Of a stretch of 64,000 nt of DNA, positions 22,501 to 33,013 are shown piece after piece. Origin of the DNA: Ziziphus jujuba. Taxonomy: Eukaryota > Streptophyta > Magnoliopsida > Rosales > Rhamnaceae. How positions within the stretch are numbered: the first letter of the stretch is position 1; each line of letters begins with the position of its first letter. Location of the stretch: positions 20,321,001-20,385,000 of the forward strand of contig NC_083386.1 in NCBI RefSeq assembly GCF_031755915.1. The letters are read 5' to 3'. The position numbers and the translations under genes were made by a program. The notes under the pieces were generated by a model, which saw only the letters and a list, made by a program, of their open reading frames with translations, was not told where the DNA came from and ran no database searches.

Positions 22501-22984
22501 AAAAAAAAAAAAAAAAAAAAGACAGATATGATATAAAAATACAGTAATTTTATATTTACCTAATTTGTTTATTAAAATATTGGTAAAATAATTATAATTG
22601 ATTTTTCCTTCCATAATTGTAGAATACGAATAATTTATTTACTACTCATATACCGTCACACAATTCTTTATCAAAATTTTAATAAACAAATTTAGTAAGT
22701 ATAACATTACTCATAAAAATAAATACTATAAAAACTTAGTGCTTTCTCTTTAGGTTAATAAAATCTTTCATTCAGCAAGAAAGAAAATATATAAATAAAA
22801 ATTTATGCCCAAAATATGAAACAATTATTTGGGTCCATCGTTGTTCATAAAAAGATGTTGGGTTATGGATCCAAAAAAAAAAACGCTCTAGGGGCACCAT
22901 TATATAATGTTAGAGATAAAAAAAATATATATATATAATGCAACATTATAGTTAATTAAAGTAGACATCAAATTGTTCCAAAAC
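22501..22984. other. AT-rich intergenic DNA
   Basis: Poly(A) tract at 22500-22520; nothing else recognised. Confidence 0.5.
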
Positions 22985-23263
22985 AAAAAAAAAAAAAAGT
23001 TAGAGTAGTTACAAAACCAAGCAAGTATGGTGAAAATATTTTTTTAATTTTTCTATAAAAATGGAAAAATATGATTTTATATTCACAATACCTTAAAGTA
23101 CAAATTATTTTTTTAAAAAAAAAAACTCTTTGATGCAAAAGAAAAAAATATATATATATTTTGGTTTATTTAGGAATTAATTAACTTACAATAAATTAAA
23201 AATTAGAAAAAAATATTTTCACCATACTTGCTTGCTTTTGTAACTACTCTTAACTTTTTTTTT
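22985..23263. mobile_element. fold-back MITE with TIRs of about 60 bp
   Basis: The left arm from about 22992, containing AGTTAGAGTAGTTACAAAAC and GCAAGTATGGTGAAAATATT, is the near-perfect inverse of the right arm at 23205-23257 (AATATTTTCACCATACTTGC, then TGTAACTACTCTTAACTT). The loop of about 140 bases is AT-rich and non-coding. The ends run into poly(A)/poly(T), so the exact boundaries and target duplication are unclear. The superfamily is not assigned. Confidence 0.7.
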
Positions 23264-23554
23264 AAATAGTTTTACATATAAAAATGTGGTTATATGGGTA
23301 TTATAAATATACCTCCTTATTTGAACATAAAAAAATTACATAAACAATATAATTTTATTTTATTAGCAAACAAATTTGAAATTTTCTTTTTAAAATATAA
23401 TTGTTAAAAATAGTAAAGTATGATTTATATTCAAAATAATTTTTTTTATTTTATCTACTAAATAAGTCAAATACATTTATTTTTTTATTAATACAGAAAA
23501 ATTAATTATTTTCAAAAAAAAAAAAGATATTCAGAATAAAAAAATATATTTAAA

Positions 23555-24310
23555 AAATATTTATAATCTATATGTTAATATTTTTGTTAGTTTGTTATTT
23601 TTATTTTATTGTAAAATAAAAAAGATGTCATATACTGTAATTAATAATTAAATTCTATATACTAATACACATACATATATAGATATGTAATAAATTGAAA
23701 TTCTATATCAAAATATATAGATTTCAATAATAAAATTGATCTCTTTATTTTTTTTTAAATATGTGTAAATATAAATAAATCATCTTATAAAATAAAAAAG
23801 TGTTCATTGGTCAAATAATAATAATAATAATAAATATAATTATATTATATTATGAGTATTTAATATAGAAAAATTATATTTTGAGTATTTAATCCTTTTA
23901 AAATATATATAACCATAAATAAATTATCTTATAAAGTAAAAAAGTGTTCATTGGTAAAATAATAATAATAATAATAATAATAAATATAATTAAATTATAA
24001 TTTGAGTACTCAATATAGAAAATTAATTATTACAATGAATCAACAAATACATTTGAACTTGAATTTGAATTTGAATTTGAATTCTATAGATAAAAAATAT
24101 TATATAAATATATTTGAATTTGAACTCCATAGGTGGAAAGAATTTAGATAGATAAATACTTTTAAATTTAAATTCCATAGTTAAATAGTATTATATATAG
24201 AAGTCAAACTTTTCGTTCTTAACAAATTTTTACAATATCGATTGAAAAAAAATTAATATCTAAATATATTTAGTAACAATAAAATTTTTAAATAAGTTTT
24301 CAAATATGGC
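23555..24310 (+). repeat. AT-rich dispersed repeat, copy B
   Basis: Same order of blocks as copy A (20050-20965), in direct orientation: TTATTTTATTGTAAAATAAA, AAT runs, tandem GAATTT units near 24056-24082, then ATTATATATAGAAGTCAAAC and AACAATAAAATTTTTAAATA. It contains an internal duplication of a GTGTTCATTGGT segment (about 23802 and 23945). Confidence 0.6.
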
Positions 24311-26197
24311 CAAACAGGTTAATTTTATTAAGCAAATCAACATTAAAAAGACACAGTAGATGTTTAAAGTTCAAGGTCTAAGACTTTGAAAAGTTCAAGC
24401 TTTGATGATAAATAAAAAATTAGTGGTGTTAAAATAGTTTTAATAGATGAACATTTAATTTTTTTAAAAAAATTACTATTATTATTATTATTACTATTTG
24501 TTTCAATATATCTAATTTCTATTTATTTTTAATTTATTGTTTCAAATTATTTTAAATTATGTTTTAACAAATAAAACATATAATATAATCTAAAATTTTG
24601 TATGTATACATGCATGTGATATATAATAACATCAAAGCTTAAATATTATTATTTAATTATTATTTATGATATTATATATATATATATGTATATCATCTAT
24701 ATTATATATATAAAAATTAGATAGATAGTAAAAAGTTTTTTTCATATGTCATTATTAGATTTAGCTATAATTAATTAATATAGATAATTTTTAAAATTAT
24801 CTATTATGATTATATATGCAATGCATTGTATGGGAATCAATACTAATTATAACATATATATATATATATACATCGCTTTACTCCTTGAGCTAAGAGAAAA
24901 GAAAAAAAAAAAATTCATCAATACCTTCAATGTGTACTACACATTAAATTTTTCATCAAAGAACTAATGAAAATTTTATGGTTTAAATTGTATTTGAGCT
25001 TAACCTTTAGCCCCAAAGATAAAAAGATAAATGTAAACAAACTTATTAATTGCTCCATTTGTAATCCATTAACTTTTGAACTTTTGTTTTATATTTTTAT
25101 TTATTTTTTAGTTATGGGAGGATATGGTATTGGACATAAAATTATTATCTAAAAGAGGGCAAGTTTCATTTTCACCCTGTTATTTTTGTCATAAATATAT
25201 TTAGATTCATACTTTTAAAAATTCATTATTAACAATTAAAAGTCAAAAAAGATTAAAAATTAATATGTTATAATTGAATAATAATGTAAAAATATAATTA
25301 TAGCATTTAAATGTTAAAATTACTGCTAAAAACCAACAAATAAGAAATTAATGATAAGTTTTTAAAAATATAAATCAAATTGTCAGGGGACGATATCAGC
25401 TAACTATCCCATTGGTTGCAAAATATTATAGAATTTGGGCCGATGCCCACCTATTTTGGTCTGTAATGAAATCTACCCTTCTCTTACATAATTTTTTTTT
25501 TTATCTACCCTCCCATTCCTAGTTTACCCTTAATGAAAATAAAAAATTACTCACATGTTCTTTCAGAATCTAGGTTCCTCCTCCCCCCTCCCCCTCCTTC
25601 TCTTCCCCTCCTTTTTTCCAAATTAAGCTCTTCTAGAAAGTCCTGTTGAGAATCTAATAGCTGACGGTCCGGAGTTCTAGCTACATTTCTATGTCTTTTG
25701 ATGACGAAATTGTCTCTAGAGATATCAATGTCAATGCTTTTTTTGGTGGTTAAATCAATTAATTAATTTCTCTTTTAATTAATTCTCATGTTTTTTCTAA
25801 TATATCTTTTTAATTTACATTATATTAAATAGATAATTTAATTTAATTTTTATTTTTCTCTTCTTCTTTTTTCGGTTGGATAATATGTATTCAAGAATAA
25901 GTATTGAGAGGAATTTGAGTGGAGGTAGCTTAGTTGAAGCCACATCAACAGCTGAAAAATCGGATTTGAGTTTGAGTGAGCACAATAAGGCAAGGAAGCT
26001 TGTACACAATCATGCATTGTCCATACCAGCCACAAAGTGAATATAAGGAAGAAAAAAACAAAAACATAGTCCAATGATCTTTAACACATTAACACATTAA
26101 GATGTTATTATAAGGAAGAAAAAACAAATTAACACATTAACAAAAAAAAAAATAATCCAATGATCTTTAATTTTTACCCAAAAAAAAGAAGGAAAAA
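24311..26197. other. AT-rich intergenic DNA
   Basis: No recognised gene. A 51-codon plus-strand ORF at 25885-26040 (MYSRISIERNLSGGSLVEAT and on) has balanced codon use but no family that I know. A Helitron-like candidate is discussed at 24696-24846. A pyrimidine-rich stretch lies at 25570-25620. Confidence 0.45.
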
Positions 26198-26370
26198 GGC
26201 GACAGCTTTTAAAAAACCATCGCATTTTCCCTCTATACAATAACCGATGTTTTTTTAGAAAAACATTGGTTTTTCTCTTTTTTGGTAACAGTTTTAAGAA
26301 AACGGTCGCCTTTTCCTTCTATACAATAACCGATGTTTTTTTGAAAAGCGCAATTTTTCTCTCTTTTACT
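26198..26370. repeat. 86-bp tandem duplication with CACTA-like motifs
   Basis: Two units, starting GGCGACAG at 26198 and GGTAACAG at 26284, both carry TCTATACAATAACCGATGTT. Motifs of the type GCGACAG and AACGGTCGCC occur in subterminal repeats of plant CACTA elements; no CACTA terminus was found. Confidence 0.6.
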
Positions 26371-26948
26371 GTCCAATTCCCCCCCTTCCTTTTTTTTTTT
26401 GGGTCCAATTTTAAACAAAAACACCCCCCCCCTTCTCCTTTTTTCTTTTTTTGGTTTCTTTTTTTGGTTCATTATCATATTTCCTCCCAAATGCCATTTT
26501 TCCCTTTCCTTACTTTCCTACGGGAGCCACCATTCTTCCCTTCCCTTCCTTTTCTACCATTAAATATATAGTAGAAAAAGAACAACCTTAGCTTTTCCCA
26601 TACTTTCTCATCATCCAAACAAAAAATTGAACAATAAATAAATAATAAAAATCCAAAATGGAAATGTCAAAATGTCAAAATGGCACCTGCTTTAAATTGC
26701 AAAAACCTTCATAGAGAGCACAGAGCACAGATATGAATGTCTTTACAAGAGAGAGCAAGGAAGACGTAATCTTTGACCCCCAAAAAAAAAAAAAAACAAA
26801 CAAACAAACAAACAAAATATCCAAAACCAATCCCATAAATAAATAGGAAACTCAATTACAATAATATACCAGAGAAAAAGAGTGAGAGAAAGCTAAAGTG
26901 TCAAGTACATGGAGGGCAATGACTTGGTCCCAAGCACATCACCTTCTG
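26371..26948. other. pyrimidine-rich low-complexity DNA
   Basis: Long C/T-rich runs (26371-26570), then A-rich sequence with CAAA repeats near 26796. No gene is supported. Confidence 0.5.
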
Positions 26949-27068
26949 CTAGAACTCTAGCAATTTCACATGATCTAGTTGAGCATTGACATGCGTTCTC
27001 CTCAAAGTTTGCTCAAGCTTCATCAGCACTTCTTGCTCATCATCCAAACAGAAGAGGTTATTATGTGG
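26949..27068 (-). pseudogene. exon-like fragment of an unrecognised gene
   Basis: The minus strand has a 39-codon frame ending TAG at 26949. Its composition is like a helical or coiled-coil protein segment (FCLDDEQEVLMKLEQTLRRT, then HVNAQLDHVKLLEF). Codon use and GC content stand out from the AT-rich flanks. No start codon, clear splice acceptor or family can be assigned. It may belong to the same decayed minus-strand gene as the fragment at 30071-31082. Confidence 0.3.
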
Positions 27069-27356
27069 GGAAAAAAAAAAAAAAAAAGGAAAGAAAAGAT
27101 ACAGATATAGTCATAATACTTATGAATGTTAGTAAGTGATTTTAAGCTTGCTGTTTCTTTGTTTTAAACTAGATAACGCTCTAAATAAATATATATAAAT
27201 ATATATATATATATATACTTATCTTATTTAAAAATGTTTTTATTTTTAACTATCGTAATACACGCAAACCATTTCAAAAATAAAATAAAACGAAATAAAA
27301 AATTATAATTATAAGTAGGAAGTACAAAATTAGTAGTTTAACAAGTTTGCTCGAAA

Positions 27357-28095
27357 AATTTCCGACAGCACCCATTGATAATATCAATGGTCCATTGATA
27401 ATTTTTCATATTAATTTTTTATATATATAAATCATCAAAATTCATTATAACTACTTTCATATTATGTATTGCACCATAGAACATGTTAAGTGCAACCTTC
27501 TTTTATGATAAAAAATATATATATAAGAAAGAAAAGAAAACACAATAAAACATTATCAAATAAGAAAAAAAATTCAAATCATCATAATTACCGAAGGACC
27601 TATCAATATTATTGATGGAAGCCGTCGGTAATTTCTTATACAAATCATCAAATTTCATTACAACTACTTTTATATTACATATTGCACCATGGAAAATATT
27701 GAATGCAACACTCTTTCATGATAAAAAAACTTAAGAAAGAAAAGAAAACACAATAATACTTTAACAAACTACAAAAAAGTTAATAGTATGATAATTACCG
27801 AAGGGCCCATCAGTATTATCGATGGGTACCGACGGTAATTTTTCTAATATCATAGAAATTGTTTAGTGCAACTTGGTATGGATAAAAAACATAAGAAAAA
27901 AATAAAATTCATTAATCCATTTACAAACGAAAAGTAAAATTTTTAGTTTCTAAGTTGCTGATGGGTCTATCGGTAATACCGATTTTGTCTGTTGGTAATT
28001 TTTTTGTTAAATTTTTTTAAAATAAAACACTTCATTTGTTGTTGCAATTATTTTCATATTATCTATTAAACCATAGTATTTATATTAATAAATAT
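27357..28095. repeat. degenerate tandem array with palindromic cores
   Basis: Four units of about 160-230 bases start near 27357, 27587, 27794 and 27956. The cores are built from TTACCGAAGG, a CCATC/GATGG palindrome and CCGTCGGTAAT; unit 3 is the best preserved. Units 1 and 2 also share a trailing segment (ATTGCACCAT, then AAGAAAGAAAAGAAAACACA). ACCGACGG-type repeats are typical of subterminal regions of plant CACTA transposons, but no CACTAC terminus was seen on either side. Confidence 0.7.
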
Positions 28096-28218
28096 CTTGA
28101 ACCTGAAATCAAAATCCAATTTCAAAAATTAGAAAACCAAATTAGGATTTTTCGTTTTTAATCTATGCTTTACAAATCATAAAGCTTCTAATCTGTTGGG
28201 ATTACTTGGAGTACATGA

Positions 28219-28572
28219 CTTGGAGCCTCCAGGACACATTGGAGTCTAGAACTCGGTGAATATGCTGCTGAGAAGCTTTTAGAACTGAAAACCCATAAAG
28301 CTTCAAATTATGTGCTCTTGTCAAGCATGCATGCTGAGGTAGGCAAGTGGAATGAAGTTGAGAGAGTCAGAGTGTTAATGAACAAGAGAAGAACAGAGAA
28401 GCAACCAAGCTACAGTTGGATTGAACTCAAGAATCAGATACATGATTTTGTCTCCGATGACCCAGCACAGCCTAGAATAGCTAAGCTTTACAGTATATTA
28501 AAGATCTTGACTGTAGAAATGAGAAACAAAGATTGCATGTCTGATTGCAAATCTTCAATGGACATCTTATGA
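28219..28572 (+). pseudogene. 3' fragment of a PLS-type PPR gene (E/E+ region)
   Basis: An open frame from 28219 to a TGA at 28570 encodes the end of a PPR-E protein: LELGEYAAEKLLELKTHKAS, NYVLLSSMHAEVGKWNEVER, SYSWIELKNQIHDFVSDDPA. These are E and E+ motifs, after which the protein ends without a DYW domain. A TGA at 28216 and a damaged WS/LGAS junction cut it off from any upstream repeats, and the tandem array lies immediately upstream. It is about 117 codons, against 500 or more in a whole gene. It is not derived from the intact PPR gene of this window, whose E region differs clearly. Confidence 0.82.
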
Positions 28573-29758
28573 GTGACAAATTTTGACCATTTACTAATAC
28601 TTTTAACATAGAAAATGATATTGCTTCCTAATGGAAATACAAAGCTTTTGTGATTTAGTTGCAAGAGTATATACAGTACATAAACTGTTTGTTTAGTTTT
28701 CAGCAACTATCAGAGGCAGTTCATGATTTCAAACACTTGCAAGTTTTTCTTGTTAAAACATTCTCAAATACATAAGGAGCATGAAAATTTATTGTCATTT
28801 ACATTAATTATCATATTTTGTTTTTGGTACTCCATTGGTTGTAAATTTAATTTCCATGTATAGAAGAAAACAACCAAAGATTGTTTTATGCTTTAACTAC
28901 AATAATAGAGAACTTGTATTTAACTTTAAATTATTGTTCAAGAGACTAAATCCTCTCAAGGCCCTGATATTTTAGGTTTGTTAAGTTTGCATAATATTTG
29001 AAGCTGGGCATCTTATCGCATGCTGACATCTAGCAACATATTAGGACCAATTGATGGTAATGTTTTCATACTTTTCTTTGTTGTATGAACTATAGGATGA
29101 ACATGCCAAACATTTGTGGCAAATAAACAAAACCTCAAGCCCTAGTTTTTATCATGTATAAATTTTAAAAACAAACTAGCAAGCATTTTGTCCAGAAAGC
29201 TGCATAAAAACTCAATATAAATCATTATCAACATTGTAACTTTATTTATTATTAATTTAAGGTATATAATCACAATATGATCCATATTAACATTTAGCAG
29301 TGTTCCATGATCCAGTCAAGAAACTTTTAGAGCCATAGAAATTATGGGTCAAGGAAAAAGAAATGTCCTTTTAACCTTCCATCTTCCAATTTAGAAACCT
29401 TCAGATGGTTGAAGCCGGTCTATTCAAATAATCCATAAGAAATAAATAAAAGATATACTGCTTAGAGATAAATATCCAAACTCTAAGCACTTTAGTTTAC
29501 AACACAAGAATGACAAATAATTCATTCCATCAGAATTTTCTTTTTAGTATGCCAATAAGAAATCTTAAGGAAAATGTTTTACCTGTATGAAAAACAAACT
29601 GAAATGTTTATTACATTATCTCGATGAGGAATCATTTTCCAAAAATTGATTTTGAAAATTCTCTGGTACTTGGCGCATGGAAAACTTGAGAGTTCTTTTT
29701 CAAGGACAAGTTTGAATTAACAAAAAAAAATTTTCCAACATGTCCCAAATAGCTTCAG

Positions 29759-29800
<42 letters not shown>

Positions 29801-30070
29801 AGAAGAAGAAGAAGACGTTACAGTTTACACAGTCATATTTCTTTATAAAGTATTTTCCTTGGAAATTATCAGCCTCCCAAATAAGAAAGTGAACAATACA
29901 AGCAAAAACTAGATATTACCATTATCTTTTATCTAATTGTGATAAACTATGAATGAAAGAGTAATTCAGAAGTTCCAAAACGTTGACTCTTTTTGTGAAG
30001 TAATTATTTTCAGAAAAATAAAATAAATTTAAAAATACAAGTTGTAGAAACATATTTCACAGCAACTTAC
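28573..30070. other. intergenic DNA, moderately AT-rich
   Basis: No reading frame is recognised. A poly(A) tract followed by GAA repeats lies at 29762-29813. Confidence 0.5.
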
Positions 30071-30116
30071 CTCTGTCATCTGATGATTTGGTTCTGTTGA
30101 TCCTTTAGCATCCATG

Positions 30117-30488
30117 TGATAGATAATCTATAACGATCTAAACATGCTCAACAATTCTATATAACAATTAGACCAACGCGAAATTAAAAATTGGACCAAA
30201 AACCTATCTCCCGCCATTGTCATTGTCTTGTATACACTCAAGGATATTGGAAAGGTATTCTAAACCTTATCTCTCTCTAAACTGATGGTGTGTTTTTCTG
30301 AATTGAGAAAGGAGGCTTAGGGATCCGAAAACTAGTTTGCACCACCTTTATACATGCTCTACCCATCACAGAGTCGTTCCAACGTGTGCAGTTAATGGGC
30401 GAAAACATTCTAAATGTCTTTGAGCGTTATGGATGGAATAAATTTGGACCATTATTTTAATTATTATTATTAGGGAGAAAAACCAACA
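30117..30488 (-). repeat. 3' LTR of the TRIM
   Basis: 372 bp. On the plus strand it starts TGATAGATAATC and ends AACCAACA. Its partner is 30659-31036. Confidence 0.92.
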
Positions 30489-30658
30489 TTCTCCCACTTG
30501 GTCTATATATTCCATCATTCACCATAGCAAGAAACACAATACATGAATCATGGCAATAGGTCCTCTAAAAACAAGTATTATCTTTTATGTATCACAATGC
30601 ATCATGACGCAGAGTGCATAAACGAACAAGGCAGAGGTAAATAGGCTCTAATACCAAC

Positions 30659-31036
30659 TGATAGATAATTTAAAACGATCTAAACATGCTCAACAATTCT
30701 ATATAGCAATTAGATTAATGCAGAATTAAAAGTTGTACCAAAAACCTGCCTCCCGCCATTGTCGTTGTCTTGTATACACTCAAGGATATTGGAAAGGTTG
30801 TTTAAACCTTATCTCTCTCTAAACTAATGGTGTGTTTTTCTGAATTGAAAAAGTAGACTTAGGGACCCGAAAACTAGTTTGCACTGCCTTTATACATGCT
30901 CTGCCCATCACAGAGCCGTTCCAACGTGTGCAGTTAATGGACAAAAACATTCTGAACGTCTTTGAACGTTATAGATGGAATAAATGTGGACCATTATTTT
31001 AATTATTATTATTATTATTAGGGAGAAAAACCAACA
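30659..31036 (-). repeat. 5' LTR of the TRIM
   Basis: 378 bp; differs from its partner by scattered substitutions and a longer ATT run near the outer end. It borders the tRNA-Met-type primer site at about 30645-30658. Confidence 0.92.
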
Positions 31037-31091
31037 CCATGTACTCAGCCTAATATTTTGAAGCAGCCATATTCTACTTGTCCTACAACAA

Positions 31092-32781
31092 AGCAGACAT
31101 CATCTGCAAACTTCTAGTTAGGCTTTCAATTCCACGATATAATTCCTATACTTCCACCTCAAATTCAACAAGGAAGAAACCATCTAAACCATGATTATTG
31201 ATTTCGTCCCTCCTCTTGAAGAACTCTCCGGTCGTCCCAAACCGCTTCACCATTCTTTTCCTCTTCTTTATCGTACTCCATTTAGGATTTGATTTTTTAA
31301 TTTAATATTTGAAAATGGTAATTTAAAAATATTAAAAATTAAGAAGGTAAAATGAAAAAAATTCCAAAATGGGTAGATTTCGCTCAAGCCTTTCAAACAA
31401 AGATACAGGACCAAATTCTCCCAAAAAATTCATCTGAATTTATTACTGCAAGACGACGTGCTAGTGTGGTGAGGTGGGTATGTGGTGGGCTGTGGGCTTG
31501 ATGGGTTCACACTGTTATAGAAGTCCAATCAAGCAACTTCCGAGATCCAAGCAAACCCTCAAACCCATCCACAATGGACGGATCATGGCTAGCACAATAA
31601 ACAATTGAATTAGCATACTTGGTTCTTTGTCCAATGAAATCGGTCTATATTTTAACTCTAGTCAAATTTGGTTCAACTGAATTTAAAATAGTTTTATCAA
31701 ATCTTGCATTTTTGGACCGATCCTATTTACCTAGCCCAACGACAATACAGTCACTTTTGGTTTAAGCCCAAGCATGGAAGTCCAAGAGGTCAACGTGGCT
31801 ATAGATTGGTGCATTAGACATCCAGCTTCATTCGAAATTGTAATCCAATTATTTATACGATATACATTCAAGGACAAAAATTTAGCTTCAGTTTTTCCCC
31901 CAAGATTGAAGTAGTTTTTACCTTCCTTTTTTTTTTTTTTTTTTTTGATTGTATGAAACTTTTTAGGAATTGTGTTTACCTGCGCAGATGTTTTGGGCTG
32001 AAGTTTCAAAAATAGTCTTTACTACTGATCCTACACAACTAATTAAAAGTTAGATGAAACTAAAACATCAATGACAATGAACCTTCCCATTCAATTCCCA
32101 TGTGAAGTGGTAAAGAAAATATATTGTCTCCCTGTTTCTCAAAAGGCAGGCATGGTTATAGTGACTTGGTGCAAGTTTTTCTTCCATTCCAATTGCCTTC
32201 TCGTTGGACCCAACTAAATCATTTCTGCCATAGAAAAAATATTGCAACCCACATTTAGTAAGTTGTTTGTAGTTTCTAAAATTATATTTGGTTTTTAAGG
32301 CTTGATTCTGTTTGAATAATTTTCTTAAAACGTTTTTTACATCTAAAAAATGTTTTTAACTAAAACTAGTGCAATGTAGTTTTTTATACAATTTATGAAA
32401 AAGCTGAAGCTTTTAAAGTAGAAAGAAAAATTATCCCAAGCAAGACCTAACTAGTTAAGCAATATATACATATATATATATATATATATTTCTTCTTCTT
32501 CTTCTTTTTTAACTACTTTCTCTTTTTCTTGGCTTCACTCTTGTTAGCTTTTCCTAGAGGGAAAAAGGTAAAGAAAATATAATATAATATATATATATAT
32601 ATATATATTATAAACTACTTAAAAATAAGTAGGTATAAGGCCAGGAAGACAAATTTTTTTGTACTACAAAATTTTCTATGCTACTAATTTCTGAAGACTA
32701 GAGAAACTCATTAATTGCAAGAACTTAAGAAAGGAAAACTAATGGCAGACATAAGTCCAAAATTCAAATTCTTAAATTCCA
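31092..32781. other. intergenic DNA
   Basis: A 28-codon minus-strand frame starting at 31281 (MEYDKEEEKNGEAVWDDRRV) has coding-like composition and may be another piece of the decayed gene split by the TRIM. The rest holds TA microsatellites (32465-32488, 32589-32608) and a TTC run near 32490. Confidence 0.4.
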
Positions 32782-32934
32782 CTATAGATTTGAGTAGGTG
32801 ATGGAAGGTGGCCAATTGAAAAGACATATGCATACAAACAGTACTTTGTAAATTCCCACTAGACCTACAATATAGATCATTGAAAGGGCAATAGCTCTGT
32901 GCCTTGGCCCTATACCCTCCTTGTTAGCAGACAT
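32782..32934 (-). CDS. candidate small membrane peptide, 50 residues
   Basis: ATG at 32934 opens 50 codons ending TAG. A basic N-terminus (MSANKEGIGPRHR) is followed by a hydrophobic stretch of about 26 residues (AIALSMIYIVGLVGIYKVLF and on), long enough for one membrane span, then a short Pro-containing tail. A TATAAA box lies 71 bases upstream, with a pyrimidine-rich leader between. The family is unknown to me. A first exon that splices near the AAAGTACTG site is an alternative reading, as is a chance ORF. Confidence 0.35.
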   Translation of the reverse strand: MSANKEGIGPRHRAIALSMIYIVGLVGIYKVLFVCICLFNWPPSITYSNL

Positions 32935-33002
32935 ATTAGAGAGAAAGCTTTTGAAAATGGTTTTGTGATGTAGGAAAGATGAAGAGCAGGATTAAGAGGA
33001 GG

Positions 33003-33013
33003 CGTTTATAGTG
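33003..33013 (-). promoter_or_regulatory. TATA box upstream of the small ORF
   Basis: CACTATAAACG on the minus strand. The spacing predicts a start of transcription near 32975 and a 40-base leader before the ATG at 32934. Confidence 0.4.

Larger units (their letters stand above)
30117..31036 (-). mobile_element. TRIM (terminal-repeat retrotransposon in miniature)
   Basis: A 920-bp element with two LTRs (30117-30488 and 30659-31036) and only 170 bp between them. Target duplications CCATG are perfect (30112-30116 and 31037-31041). On the minus strand each LTR starts TGTTGGTTTTTCTCCC and ends TATCA. Directly after the minus-strand 5' LTR is the primer site TTGGTATTAGAGCC. Before the 3' LTR is a polypurine tract, AAGTGGGAGAA. 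The interior codes for nothing, so it needs enzymes from an autonomous copia-like element. LTR divergence is low by eye, so it is younger than the two full-size copia elements here. Confidence 0.93.
30071..31082 (-). pseudogene. exon-like sequence split by a TRIM insertion
   Basis: With the TRIM (30117-31036) and one target duplication removed, the minus strand reads TTGTTGTAG at the acceptor side (31083-31091). An exon-like frame of about 29 codons follows, and then GAG followed by GTAAGT, a consensus donor (30065-30073). The frame includes AEYMDAKGSTEPNHQMTE but has two TAG codons upstream of that. It looks like an internal exon of a decayed gene; the product is not recognised. Confidence 0.35.

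Noticed and set aside
24967..25152. 61-residue ORF with hydrophobic stretches
   Set aside because: Typical AT-rich chance frame; no promoter, no family and no composition shift.
26266..26571. Phe/Pro-rich plus-strand ORF and its antisense Lys-rich partner
   Set aside because: Low-complexity pyrimidine tract with no protein-like composition.
27357..28095. Regularly spaced short palindromes resembling a CRISPR array
   Set aside because: The units are diverged, 160-230 bp long and of unequal length, in plant nuclear DNA, with transposon-type motifs.
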